Source: JAVBPB01 sp031549965
GTDB taxonomy: Bacteria > Bacillota > Clostridia > Lachnospirales > Lachnospiraceae
Direction of reading: 5' to 3'
Assembly (NCBI GenBank): GCA_031549965.1
Contig: JAVBPB010000143.1
Location: 1-37,157 of the forward strand
Length of the DNA: 37,157 bases
In this document: piece after piece, positions 16,180-24,231 of the stretch
How the letters are laid out: the number at the start of each line of letters is the position of its first letter
How positions within the stretch are numbered: position 1 is the first letter of the stretch
Notes under the pieces: generated by a model
Told to the model about the DNA's origin: nothing
The model's input: the letters and a program-made list of their open reading frames with translations, nothing else
Databases searched by the model: none
Position numbers and translations under genes: made by a program

Positions 16180-17379
16180 ATGGAACTTCATAAAAAAGAC
16201 CAATCCTTATTGTTAATATTTGTTATGGTAACATTATGCTTTTTTATTACTTCCTGCGATAAAAATAAATCAGAATCAATAATAAAAGATATGCAAATAA
16301 TAAATAACGAAGATACAGAAGATGATATGGACTCTAACGCCTTAGAATCAGGTTTTGATATTAATTCAGCAGAATATAAAGAAAAAGATATATCAGAAGA
16401 AATAATTAATAAATTAGTAAATAATTATTTTAATTATGAATGGATTGATGAAACTTACAAATATATAGAACTGGATGATAAAACATTAAATCCCTGTGGT
16501 TTTATGGTATATATGGATATGAATAATAACGTTCCTTACATAAAAATAACTGCATATACTAATAAGACAGAAACAACATATTTTGATAAGGTTATATTAA
16601 ACATAGTGGATGAAAATACTGGTACTTTTTTCTTTAATGACACAATATATGGAAACAGCGGTAATGGCACTATAAGATTTGAAGATAATGTTATAACCTT
16701 ATCTCTGGAATATAAAGAAGATGATAATACCTTTTCTTTTTGGAATGGTGAAAAAAAGTTTACTAAAGTTAATTACGACTCAAAAATCGAAAAATATTCA
16801 CCAGAGAAACATTTAATAATATCTGCAACAGGTAATTCTTTAGAAAGTTTCGTGCCTAGAAATTGGAAGATTATTGGATCAGATAAGGGAGATTTAAATG
16901 AAGATAAAATATCTGATATTGTTGCAGTAATAGAAAATATAATAAATAAAAATGAAAAAAAAGTTTTATTTGTTGTTTTTGGAAATAATCAAAATAGCTA
17001 TGATTTATCCATAATATCAGATGCAGTAATTCCAGTTTTGGAAGTTAATAATGAATTGGTTGATACAACCTCATTATTATCTATTGACAATGGTTCAATA
17101 TTAATGAATTTATCAGATGATGGCAAGTCATATATAAAAAGCAAAAAATTGCGTTTTCGTTTCCAAAATATGGATTGGTATTTAATAGGAGCAACAATAG
17201 CTAATTATAATGTAGATACTTTTGAAGAAGTAATTGAAGATTATAATCTGCTAACTGGAAAAATGAAAAAAACTATAAAGATTGAAAATGAAAAGAGTAA
17301 TGTAAAAATGCTAAATGTAGGTAAAAAGGAATTAGTGAAACTAACAGAATTTGATTACTATACATACGAACCAGAATAA
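16180..17379 (+). CDS. Putative lipoprotein of unknown function
   Basis: A 399-residue exported protein. A hydrophobic signal segment (about 9-24) ends in the lipobox ITSC with Cys26, so it should be lipidated and anchored on the outer face of the membrane. A short acidic linker follows, then two beta-rich parts. The first (about 75-205) has many Asn/Asp/Thr turns. The second (about 225-380) opens with IIGSDKGDLNEDKISDIVAV, a Ca2+-loop-like acidic motif of the kind seen in FG-GAP or dockerin-type loops. AAGGAG precedes the ATG, and TATAAT at 16093-16098 is a likely -10. Monocistronic, with a strong terminator behind it. No enzyme motif recognised. Confidence 0.85.
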   Translation: MELHKKDQSLLLIFVMVTLCFFITSCDKNKSESIIKDMQIINNEDTEDDMDSNALESGFDINSAEYKEKDISEEIINKLVNNYFNYEWIDETYKYIELDDKTLNPCGFMVYMDMNNNVPYIKITAYTNKTETTYFDKVILNIVDENTGTFFFNDTIYGNSGNGTIRFEDNVITLSLEYKEDDNTFSFWNGEKKFTKVNYDSKIEKYSPEKHLIISATGNSLESFVPRNWKIIGSDKGDLNEDKISDIVAVIENIINKNEKKVLFVVFGNNQNSYDLSIISDAVIPVLEVNNELVDTTSLLSIDNGSILMNLSDDGKSYIKSKKLRFRFQNMDWYLIGATIANYNVDTFEEVIEDYNLLTGKMKKTIKIENEKSNVKMLNVGKKELVKLTEFDYYTYEPE

Positions 17380-17395
17380 ATAAATAAATCAACTT

Positions 17396-17430
17396 AAATC
17401 TACCATTTTATATTAAAATGGTAGATTTTT
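17396..17430 (+). terminator. Strong terminator after the lipoprotein gene
   Basis: A perfect 15-bp stem (17396-17410 with 17414-17428) with a 3-nt TAT loop ends in a run of T. Confidence 0.92.
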
Positions 17431-17473
17431 ACTACTCAAAAAACATATCTCCAGTTTTTAGATTATAAAACAA

Positions 17474-18022
17474 TTAGACGTTAAATGATTTAAAGTCAAT
17501 AAATAAATCATTGTATATATTTACTTTAATTTTATCTTTAAAAGAATACGAAATAGTATTAAACTTACCTTCTTCAAATTGATACACATATATAGTTTGA
17601 TTGATTGGATTCACGATCCAGTATTCCTTTACACCTGCTTCAGCATAAAGGTTTAATTTTCTGACATAATCGTGACTTGAATTACTTGGTGATGTTATTT
17701 CAATAATCCAATCAGGTGCTCCAGTGCAGCCTGCATCAGTAAGATTATCAGGGTTACATATAACACTTATATCAGGTTCTACAATAGTTGTTTTATCCGA
17801 CCATAATTTAACTGCAAAAGGTGCAGGATATACCTTATATAAGCCAGCCTTTGACTTAATATATTGATAAATGGCAACATGGAGAAAGCTAAGCATCTCT
17901 TGATGAATTCTGCTTGGTGTTGCTTGAAAGTAAATTTGACCATCTATAAGTTCAGCTCGGACATTTTCAGGTAAATTATAGTAATCATTTTCAGTATAAA
18001 AATTTTTTTGCTTTAATGCCAT
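17474..18022 (-). CDS. Uma2 family endonuclease-fold protein (DUF820)
   Basis: A 182-residue protein of the Uma2/DUF820 PD-(D/E)XK family. Motifs are ENVRAELIDGQIYFQATPS at the start, EPDISVI with the active-site Asp, WIIEITSPSN with the Glu of the E-x-K pair region, then a Lys-containing helix and YAEAGVKEYWIVNP. These residues fit an intact nuclease fold. The family is very common in cyanobacteria and scattered in Firmicutes, and its role is not established. The ATG at 18022 is chosen over one at 18040 because GAAAGGA lies between them, correctly spaced for 18022. Transcribed alone from an extended -10 promoter upstream. Confidence 0.88.
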   Translation of the reverse strand: MALKQKNFYTENDYYNLPENVRAELIDGQIYFQATPSRIHQEMLSFLHVAIYQYIKSKAGLYKVYPAPFAVKLWSDKTTIVEPDISVICNPDNLTDAGCTGAPDWIIEITSPSNSSHDYVRKLNLYAEAGVKEYWIVNPINQTIYVYQFEEGKFNTISYSFKDKIKVNIYNDLFIDFKSFNV

Positions 18023-18133
18023 AATAGTACATCCTTTCATTAATATTTAAAAAAGTAATATAGTTCTCAATTATTTACGAAATTTTTATTGCCTCCCTGA
18101 TTTATTTACAATTTTAAATTTAAAACTAAATTA

Positions 18134-18142
18134 ATTATAACA
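18134..18142 (-). promoter_or_regulatory. Extended -10 for the Uma2 gene
   Basis: Read on the - strand this is TGTTATAAT, a TGn-extended -10 about 115 bases before the Uma2 start. No clear -35 is visible. Confidence 0.45.
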
Positions 18143-18254
18143 CATTCAGATTAAAATAACATAGTTTTTTGATTTGAACATTAAATTATGAGTTTTATTT
18201 CTCAAAACTATTCAGAACCAATATTAATTAAAGGAAAATAACTTCCAAAAAACA

Positions 18255-18282
18255 TTGTATTTTACATATTCTATGATATAAT
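18255..18282 (+). promoter_or_regulatory. Promoter of the SNF2-SWIM operon
   Basis: TTGTAT (18255-18260), a 16-nt spacer and TATAAT (18277-18282), with TGA immediately before the -10. The leader to the SNF2 start is about 100 nt. Confidence 0.6.
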
Positions 18283-18384
18283 ATATATGAATTTTGCAGT
18301 AAATCCTGTATATAGAGGCATTTTAAAGAATATAAAAATACAAAATAACAAAGATAAAGAACCATTAAGAAGGAGAAAACCATT

Positions 18385-20997
18385 ATGGAATTGAACAAAG
18401 AATTGATTGTAATATATACCGAAAAAGGTTTTTTAATAGATACAGAATTTACAAAAGAAAAAACTAGTTATTATGATGAAAAATTATATTTAGAATTCAA
18501 ACAAAATCCCATACTAACTTTCTATCATTTTGGTTTTTTAGATGAACAAAAGGCAATGTCTTCATCTCTTAAATTTCTGCACAAAATTACTTCTTCTTTT
18601 ATTAAAACTCTGGCTTTAGATTCAGATATTGAAATTACCCGTTCACCACAGCCAATCACCACAGAAACCCTGTTATCCCTGTCAGAAAATGTACCCTTTG
18701 CCATTGGATGTGAATGGATTACAGGGGAATGGTTAACCAGCCGTTTTAATGAGCTTATAGATGTATTTCAAAATGAAATTAAAGATTACAAAGGAAGTAT
18801 TTCGGATTATTTAAAATCACAAGATCCTGCATTAAATATTGCAGGAAGGGTATTTTTTCATTTGGTAGAAAATAAATTGGATGAAAGTTGTCCCTTTGCC
18901 TTTCTGGCAACCTATAGTACAACTGAGAAAAAAGGAAAAAAAGCTATTCATACACCACTAAAAAACGCTTTATTAGAATATAAAAATCAGAATGACCTAC
19001 TGCTAAAACTTCTATCCACAGTAAGTAAGGTAGCAGACAAAAGTAGTCTTATTTCAGAATTAGTAGAAAGCGGGGAATTATTTTCACCTTTAAAATTTAC
19101 AACAAAAGAAGCATACATTTTTTTAAAGGAAATACCACTTTATGAAGAATGTGGTATTTTATGCCGAATTCCTGACTGGTGGAAGAAAAAGTATAACAAT
19201 GCAAAACTAAAGGTTACTATTGGAGAAAAGACACAATCAGGAGTTGGTCTTGAGGCATTAATAGATTGCAGACCTGAACTATACTTTGGAGATATAAAAA
19301 TGTCCATAGAAGAAATGAAACAGCTTTTAAACGAATCAGAAGGATTAGCTTTAATTAAAGGAAAATGGGTTGAAGTAGATCATAAAAAGCTGGAATCTTT
19401 GTTAGAAGCCTATGAAACAGCTTCAAAACTGTCTGAAAATGGTGAATTATCAATGGCAGAAGCCATGCGTTCTCAGCTTACCATGGAAAAAGCATTAAAC
19501 ATGTCCCAAGAAGAAAACATACTTGAAGTGTCCAATGGAAAGTGGTTAGCTGATGTAAAAAATAGGTTAATGAACCCAACAGAAATCGAAGCCCTAAATA
19601 TTGGAACAGACTTTAAGGCAACCCTTAGAGGATATCAAAAAAGCGGAGTTGACTGGCTTTATTTTGTTAATACACTGTCTATGGGAGCTTTACTGGCTGA
19701 TGACATGGGACTTGGAAAAACTGTACAGATTCTTGCACTTTTAGACCACTTAAGAGAGAATAAACAAACAAAGACTTTACTAATAATTCCAGCTTCATTA
19801 ATTGCAAACTGGCAAAAAGAAATAGACAAATTTGCTCCAAAATTAAAATATAAAATACTTCATACCCAGAAAGCAGAAGATTTATCCATAGATGAAAAAG
19901 ATGTTGACCTATACATTACAACATATGGTATGGCAGTAAGACTTGAAGCACTAAAGGAAATTACATGGGATTTATTAATATTAGATGAAGCACAGGCAAT
20001 TAAAAGTCCTAACACAAAGCAAACCAAAACAATAAAACAGATTCCGGCACACTCAAGACTTGCCATGACAGGAACCCCTATTGAAAACAGGTTAAGTGAT
20101 TTATGGTCAATATTTGATTTTCTCAATAAAGGTTTTTTAGGTAGTGCAAAGGAATTTTCAAATATGATAAAAGACTTAAATGATTACTCTAAACTACGTT
20201 CGGCAGTAAGTCCATTTATTTTAAGAAGAGTAAAAACAGATAAAAGTATTATATCAGATTTACCGGATAAAGTGGAGGTTAATGCATATACATCCCTTAG
20301 CAAAAAGCAGATTGCACTCTACAAAAATCTGGTTAATGAACTTGTCAGTACAATTAAGTCAGCAGATGGAATCCAAAGAAAAGGTATAGTTTTGGCAAGT
20401 ATAATGAAGTTTAAACAGATTTGTAATCATCCGGATCAATACTTAGGAAAAGAGGAATTTGATTCTTCCATGAGCGGAAAGTTTGAAAAACTGAGAGAAA
20501 TATGTGAAACAATATATGAAAAAAGGGAGAGGGTTCTTGTATTTACCCAATTTAAAGAAATGACCTCACCACTTGCGGATTTTTTAGAAACCATATTTGA
20601 AAGAAAAGGTCTTGTTTTACATGGAAGCACTCCTATAAAAAAGAGAGGGGAATTAGTAGAGCAGTTTTGCGGAGAAGAATATGTTCCTTTTATGGTATTA
20701 TCCTTAAAGGCAGGTGGCGTAGGTCTAAACCTTACCTCAGCAAATCATGTAATCCATTTTGATAGATGGTGGAATCCTGCCATAGAAAATCAAGCTACAG
20801 ATCGTGCCTTTAGAATTGGACAAAAGAAAAATGTAATGGTACACAAATTTATTACAAAGGGTACAATAGAAGAAAGAATTAACGAAATGCTTTTAGAAAA
20901 ACAAAAACTTGCAAATGATATAATAGTTGATTCTGGTGAAAATTGGATTACAGAATTAAGTAATGATGAACTATTATCCATGATTCAACTATTTTAG
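18385..20997 (+). CDS. SNF2-family DNA helicase/translocase
   Basis: An 870-residue Swi2/Snf2-type ATPase that would translocate on double-stranded DNA and remodel bound proteins. The N-terminal 400 residues match the bacterial SNF2-associated region (PF12419-like, around IPDWWKKKYNNAKLKVTIGE). The motor follows: DDMGLGKTVQ (Walker A, about 438-447), LILDEAQAIKSP (DEAQ, about 532-543), MTGTPIENRLSDLW, ILRRVKTDK, VFTQF, and the final motifs LKAGGVGLNL and ATDRAFRIGQ. A SWIM zinc finger, usually fused to the N-terminus of such proteins, is encoded by the next gene 14 bases downstream. AAGGAG precedes the ATG. Cellular role unknown; transcription recycling or DNA repair are proposed for relatives. 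Confidence 0.93.
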   Translation: MELNKELIVIYTEKGFLIDTEFTKEKTSYYDEKLYLEFKQNPILTFYHFGFLDEQKAMSSSLKFLHKITSSFIKTLALDSDIEITRSPQPITTETLLSLSENVPFAIGCEWITGEWLTSRFNELIDVFQNEIKDYKGSISDYLKSQDPALNIAGRVFFHLVENKLDESCPFAFLATYSTTEKKGKKAIHTPLKNALLEYKNQNDLLLKLLSTVSKVADKSSLISELVESGELFSPLKFTTKEAYIFLKEIPLYEECGILCRIPDWWKKKYNNAKLKVTIGEKTQSGVGLEALIDCRPELYFGDIKMSIEEMKQLLNESEGLALIKGKWVEVDHKKLESLLEAYETASKLSENGELSMAEAMRSQLTMEKALNMSQEENILEVSNGKWLADVKNRLMNPTEIEALNIGTDFKATLRGYQKSGVDWLYFVNTLSMGALLADDMGLGKTVQILALLDHLRENKQTKTLLIIPASLIANWQKEIDKFAPKLKYKILHTQKAEDLSIDEKDVDLYITTYGMAVRLEALKEITWDLLILDEAQAIKSPNTKQTKTIKQIPAHSRLAMTGTPIENRLSDLWSIFDFLNKGFLGSAKEFSNMIKDLNDYSKLRSAVSPFILRRVKTDKSIISDLPDKVEVNAYTSLSKKQIALYKNLVNELVSTIKSADGIQRKGIVLASIMKFKQICNHPDQYLGKEEFDSSMSGKFEKLREICETIYEKRERVLVFTQFKEMTSPLADFLETIFERKGLVLHGSTPIKKRGELVEQFCGEEYVPFMVLSLKAGGVGLNLTSANHVIHFDRWWNPAIENQATDRAFRIGQKKNVMVHKFITKGTIEERINEMLLEKQKLANDIIVDSGENWITELSNDELLSMIQLF

Positions 20998-21011
20998 TGG
21001 GGTGAATATTT

Positions 21012-21719
21012 ATGTGGGATTATCAGTATGTATCAGTTGGTGAAAAAAAAGCTAAAGCAGCAAAAGAAATAGAAAAGCTTAAGAAGAAAAATAAAGATAT
21101 CCATCCGGTAACAATTGAAGGAAATAAAATAGCAAAAACCTGGTGGGGGATGGCATGGAATAAGAATCTTGAAAGCTATGCAGATTATTCAAATAGAATT
21201 GGCCGTGGACGCAGCTATATACGAAATGGATTTATATTAGATCTTAAGATTGATTCAGGAACAGTTACAGCACTAGTATCAGGAAGCGGCTCAAAGCCAT
21301 ATAACGTATGTATAGAAATAACTCCACTTGAAAAAAAGAAATGGGATACTATTGTAAAAGCCTGTCAAAATAAAATCGAAAGTGTGGGAGAACTTGCAGA
21401 AGGAAAATTCCCTAAGGAGTTGGAAGAAATATTTGTATTAAAAGAAAGCGGATTATTTCCTTCACCTAAAGAAATCAAATTTAATTGCTCCTGTCCTGAC
21501 TGGGCATATATGTGTAAGCATGTAGCGGCTGTTTTATATGGAATTGGTGCAAGATTTGATGAAGATCCCATCTTATTTTTTAAGCTTCGTCAAATAAATG
21601 TTGAAGAAATTCTAAAGAAGTCAGCAGAAGATAAAATGAACAGTATGCTAAAAAATGCTGGAAAAAAGACAAGTCGTATGCTAAATGAAACGGACATTGA
21701 TAATTTATTCGGAGTATAA
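21012..21719 (+). CDS. SWIM zinc-finger protein, partner of the SNF2 helicase
   Basis: A 235-residue protein with a SWIM zinc finger, CxCx6CxH: Cys159, Cys161, Cys168 and His170 in CSCPDWAYMCKH. SWIM domains bind DNA or proteins and are commonly joined to bacterial SNF2 enzymes. Here the domain is a separate polypeptide, 14 bases after the helicase stop, so the two very likely work as a complex. The N-terminal half has KTWWGMAWNKNLESYADY and GRGRSYIRNG, a conserved block of this SWIM family. The end is Lys/Glu-rich. No membrane or export signals. Confidence 0.92.
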   Translation: MWDYQYVSVGEKKAKAAKEIEKLKKKNKDIHPVTIEGNKIAKTWWGMAWNKNLESYADYSNRIGRGRSYIRNGFILDLKIDSGTVTALVSGSGSKPYNVCIEITPLEKKKWDTIVKACQNKIESVGELAEGKFPKELEEIFVLKESGLFPSPKEIKFNCSCPDWAYMCKHVAAVLYGIGARFDEDPILFFKLRQINVEEILKKSAEDKMNSMLKNAGKKTSRMLNETDIDNLFGV

Positions 21720-21747
21720 ATTTACAAAAACAAATGAAAATAAAGGC

Positions 21748-21777
21748 TTTACAAACCCTGTAAAATTGTGATAAACT
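21748..21777 (+). promoter_or_regulatory. Promoter with overlapping inverted repeat, upstream of the membrane/c-di-AMP operon
   Basis: TTTACA (21748-21753), an 18-nt spacer and TAAACT (21772-21777) with an upstream TGA extension. The -35 is one half of a short inverted repeat, TTTACA-5-TGTAAA (21748-21764), that could be an operator. Confidence 0.5.
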
Positions 21778-21831
21778 AAAAAGGTTATATAATTAATATC
21801 ATAATGCGTATTTTTGCTTAAGAGGTGAGCT

Positions 21832-22278
21832 ATGTTAAATGTAGAAAAGATTAAGCTAATGACAAAACTTGCAATATATGAAAAAAACGAGGGTAAAGAA
21901 GATATACCTATTAGTAAATATTATAAATCGGATTATATCAGGTATAATTTACTAAAAAGCATTGTCAGTGTTACAATAGGTTATGGTTTGATTTTAGTTT
22001 TAATAGGAATATATAATTTGGAATATATAATTGGAGAAGCTATTAATTTAGACTACAAAGTATTGGGAAGTCAAGTACTAAGAGTTTATTTGATATTAAT
22101 GGGAATCTATTTATCCATATCAATAATTTTATCTACTATTAATTATGAAAAATCCAGAAAAGGATTAAAATCATACTATAATAACTTGAAAAAACTAAGA
22201 AAGATTTATTCAGAAAAACAAATATCAGAAGAGGAAAGAGGGGAGACATATCAAGATGATGGCTTTACTGGTTTTTAA
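21832..22278 (+). CDS. Two-pass membrane protein of unknown function
   Basis: A 148-residue protein not recognised by family. A charged cytoplasmic start (1-40) is followed by a membrane helix (about 46-62), an outer loop, a second helix (about 84-102), and a cytoplasmic basic tail with SRKGLKSYYNNLKKLRKIY and an acidic end. GAGGTGAG precedes the ATG. Its 3' end overlaps the next membrane gene by 23 bases, so the two are translationally coupled and likely form one complex. Both lie directly ahead of cdaA, hinting at an envelope or osmotic role. Confidence 0.85.
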   Translation: MLNVEKIKLMTKLAIYEKNEGKEDIPISKYYKSDYIRYNLLKSIVSVTIGYGLILVLIGIYNLEYIIGEAINLDYKVLGSQVLRVYLILMGIYLSISIILSTINYEKSRKGLKSYYNNLKKLRKIYSEKQISEEERGETYQDDGFTGF

Positions 22279-23251
22279 AGAGAGATTTAAAACATTATAT
22301 AAAAAATATGAATTATACTTAGAACCAACTATAAAGTTTATATATTCATTTATAGTTTTATATATAATAAATCAAAGCATAGGATACGATGAGCGATTAA
22401 AAAGCATCTTAATAATACTAGCTTTGTCATTGGTTTTGGCATTTACTCCATCTCAAATATTTGTATTATTAACAGGGCTCGTTTCTTTGGTACATGTATA
22501 CGCATTATCCAAAGAGTTGTCCTTAATTGTATTAATAGTCTTTGGAATAGTATATTATTTATTTGTAAGATTTACTCCTAAACTTGGATATCTTTTAGTT
22601 GCTATACCAATACTTTATATATTAAAAGTTCCTTTTGTAATTCCAATTGTAGCAGGACTAATACTATCTCCGATTTCAATAGCACCAGTATCTTGTGGTG
22701 TGCTAATTTACTATTTATTTGATTTAATAAAGAATAATTTTACAGTGATTACAAGTTCTGCCCCTGAAGAATTAATACAAACTTATATATATTTAGTTAA
22801 TGCAATATTATTCAATAAGCTTATGTTACTTACAATTATAGTATTTGCTTGTGTAATTCTTACAACATATTTTATTGGAAGAATGTCAATAGATCATGTA
22901 TGGGATATTGCAATTGTAGCAGGTGCTACAGTAAATATATTAGTATTTTTAATAGGAGATCTTATTTTAAATATAACAACCAATCTTATAGGCATGTTAA
23001 TAGGAACAATTATTTCGGCAGGAATTGTTTATATAATACAGTTTTTTAGAATAACAGTTGACTATTCAAGAGTTGAAAAGGTTCAGTTTGAAGATGATGA
23101 ATATTATTATTATGTAAAAGCAGTACCTAAAATAACAGTAACAACACCAGAAGTAAATGTAAAAAGAATTAATGCAAGAAAAGGTATAAATAGTAGAACA
23201 GATAGTATTCAAAAGAGCGTAAATAAAACTATAGATGATGAAGATTTCTAA
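22256..23251 (+). CDS. Multi-pass membrane protein of unknown function upstream of cdaA
   Basis: A 331-residue integral membrane protein with about 8 hydrophobic helices between residues 25 and 275 and a cytoplasmic tail rich in Lys/Arg/Asp (about 285-331). There are no transporter signature motifs or catalytic residues I can identify. The layout, with APVSCGVLIYYLFDLIKNNF in the middle, is unlike ABC permeases I know. Two adjacent ATGs (22256, 22259) follow a purine-rich GAGGGGAG. It overlaps the previous gene and lies 101 bases before cdaA in the same direction, so a joint function with c-di-AMP signalling is a reasonable guess only. Confidence 0.85.
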   Translation: MMALLVFKERFKTLYKKYELYLEPTIKFIYSFIVLYIINQSIGYDERLKSILIILALSLVLAFTPSQIFVLLTGLVSLVHVYALSKELSLIVLIVFGIVYYLFVRFTPKLGYLLVAIPILYILKVPFVIPIVAGLILSPISIAPVSCGVLIYYLFDLIKNNFTVITSSAPEELIQTYIYLVNAILFNKLMLLTIIVFACVILTTYFIGRMSIDHVWDIAIVAGATVNILVFLIGDLILNITTNLIGMLIGTIISAGIVYIIQFFRITVDYSRVEKVQFEDDEYYYYVKAVPKITVTTPEVNVKRINARKGINSRTDSIQKSVNKTIDDEDF

Positions 23252-23271
23252 ATTATAGTATTAACTCAACT

Positions 23272-23312
23272 TTTCCATACTTAGCTTTGGTGCTAAATAA
23301 AATTGATGGAAA
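23272..23312 (+). other. Two-tier hairpin ahead of cdaA
   Basis: An outer 7-bp stem (23272-23278 with 23306-23312) encloses a 5-bp stem with a 6-nt loop (23281-23285 with 23292-23296). There is no T run, so read-through into cdaA is likely. It may be a processing or attenuation structure. Confidence 0.4.
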
Positions 23313-23352
23313 GCTGAAAGTGTAACAAAATATAGTTGGCGGGGTGTGACAA

Positions 23353-24231
23353 ATGGATACTATTAAAAGGTTTATTAATGATTATTTAGTATGGTTATCA
23401 TTACCAAAGATGGAGATAACTGATTTGGTTGAAATAATAATTATAGCCGTACTAATTTATTATATTATTGTATGGATTAGAACTACAAGAGCATGGGTTA
23501 TATTTAAAGGCTTAGTGTTTATGTCAGTTTTTATTTTAATAGCCTCCATACTTAACTTTAATGTAATACTTTGGATAGTTTCAAAAGCTATAAATGTTGG
23601 TATTATTGCAATAGTAATTGTATTTCAGCCTGAACTTAGAAAGGCTTTAGAACAATTAGGCAGAAAAAACTGGTTTACCTCTTTATTTGTTGATGATCAA
23701 AAAGACAGGGGAGAAAGATTTTCTGACAGAACAGTATCAGAAATAATTCGTGCAACTTATGAACTTGCTAAAACAAAAACCGGAGCATTAATGGTTATAG
23801 AGCAGGAAATACTTCTAAATGAATATGAGAGAACAGGTATTATAATTGATTCAGTGATTAGCAGTCAACTATTAATTAATATATTTGAGCATAATACACC
23901 ATTACATGATGGTGCAGTGATATTAAAAAATGACAGAGTTGCAGCAGCTACATGTTATCTGCCATTATCAGACAGTACAAAGATAAGTAAAGACTTAGGA
24001 ACCAGACACAGGGCAGCACTTGGTATAAGTGAAGTTACAGACAGTTTAACAATAATTGTGTCAGAAGAAACTGGTAAAGTATCAATTGCAGTGGGAGGAG
24101 AACTAGCAAGAAGTGTGGATGGAGACTATTTACGCCAGCAATTAATTCATGTTCAAAAGAAAACCCTCGATAGTAAAAAATTAAAATTATGGAAGGGGAG
24201 ACAAAAGAATGAAAAAAAAGCTAATAAATAA
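23353..24231 (+). CDS. cdaA: Diadenylate cyclase CdaA
   Basis: A membrane-bound cyclase that makes the second messenger c-di-AMP from two ATP; it controls potassium and osmolyte uptake and cell-wall homeostasis in Firmicutes. Three N-terminal membrane helices (about 25-95) precede the DisA_N/DAC domain (about 115-270). Catalytic motifs are intact: LHDGAVIL (about 186-193) with the DGA triad, and GTRHRAALGISE (about 216-227) with the RHR triad. The 292-residue length is typical. GGCGGGG lies before the ATG. The stop overlaps the start region of cdaR by 23 bases, as expected for a coupled pair. Confidence 0.96.
   Translation: MDTIKRFINDYLVWLSLPKMEITDLVEIIIIAVLIYYIIVWIRTTRAWVIFKGLVFMSVFILIASILNFNVILWIVSKAINVGIIAIVIVFQPELRKALEQLGRKNWFTSLFVDDQKDRGERFSDRTVSEIIRATYELAKTKTGALMVIEQEILLNEYERTGIIIDSVISSQLLINIFEHNTPLHDGAVILKNDRVAAATCYLPLSDSTKISKDLGTRHRAALGISEVTDSLTIIVSEETGKVSIAVGGELARSVDGDYLRQQLIHVQKKTLDSKKLKLWKGRQKNEKKANK

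Larger units (their letters stand above)
18041..18384. other. Divergent intergenic region of 344 nt with promoters for both flanking genes
   Basis: No gene is visible here. It is very AT-rich and carries an extended -10 promoter on each strand, facing the Uma2 gene and the SNF2 gene. I see no repeat or conserved RNA structure in the middle. Confidence 0.7.

Noticed and set aside
23252..23352. c-di-AMP (ydaO-type) riboswitch ahead of cdaA
   Set aside because: The 101-nt gap is too short and shows only a small two-tier hairpin, with none of the conserved riboswitch core I would expect.
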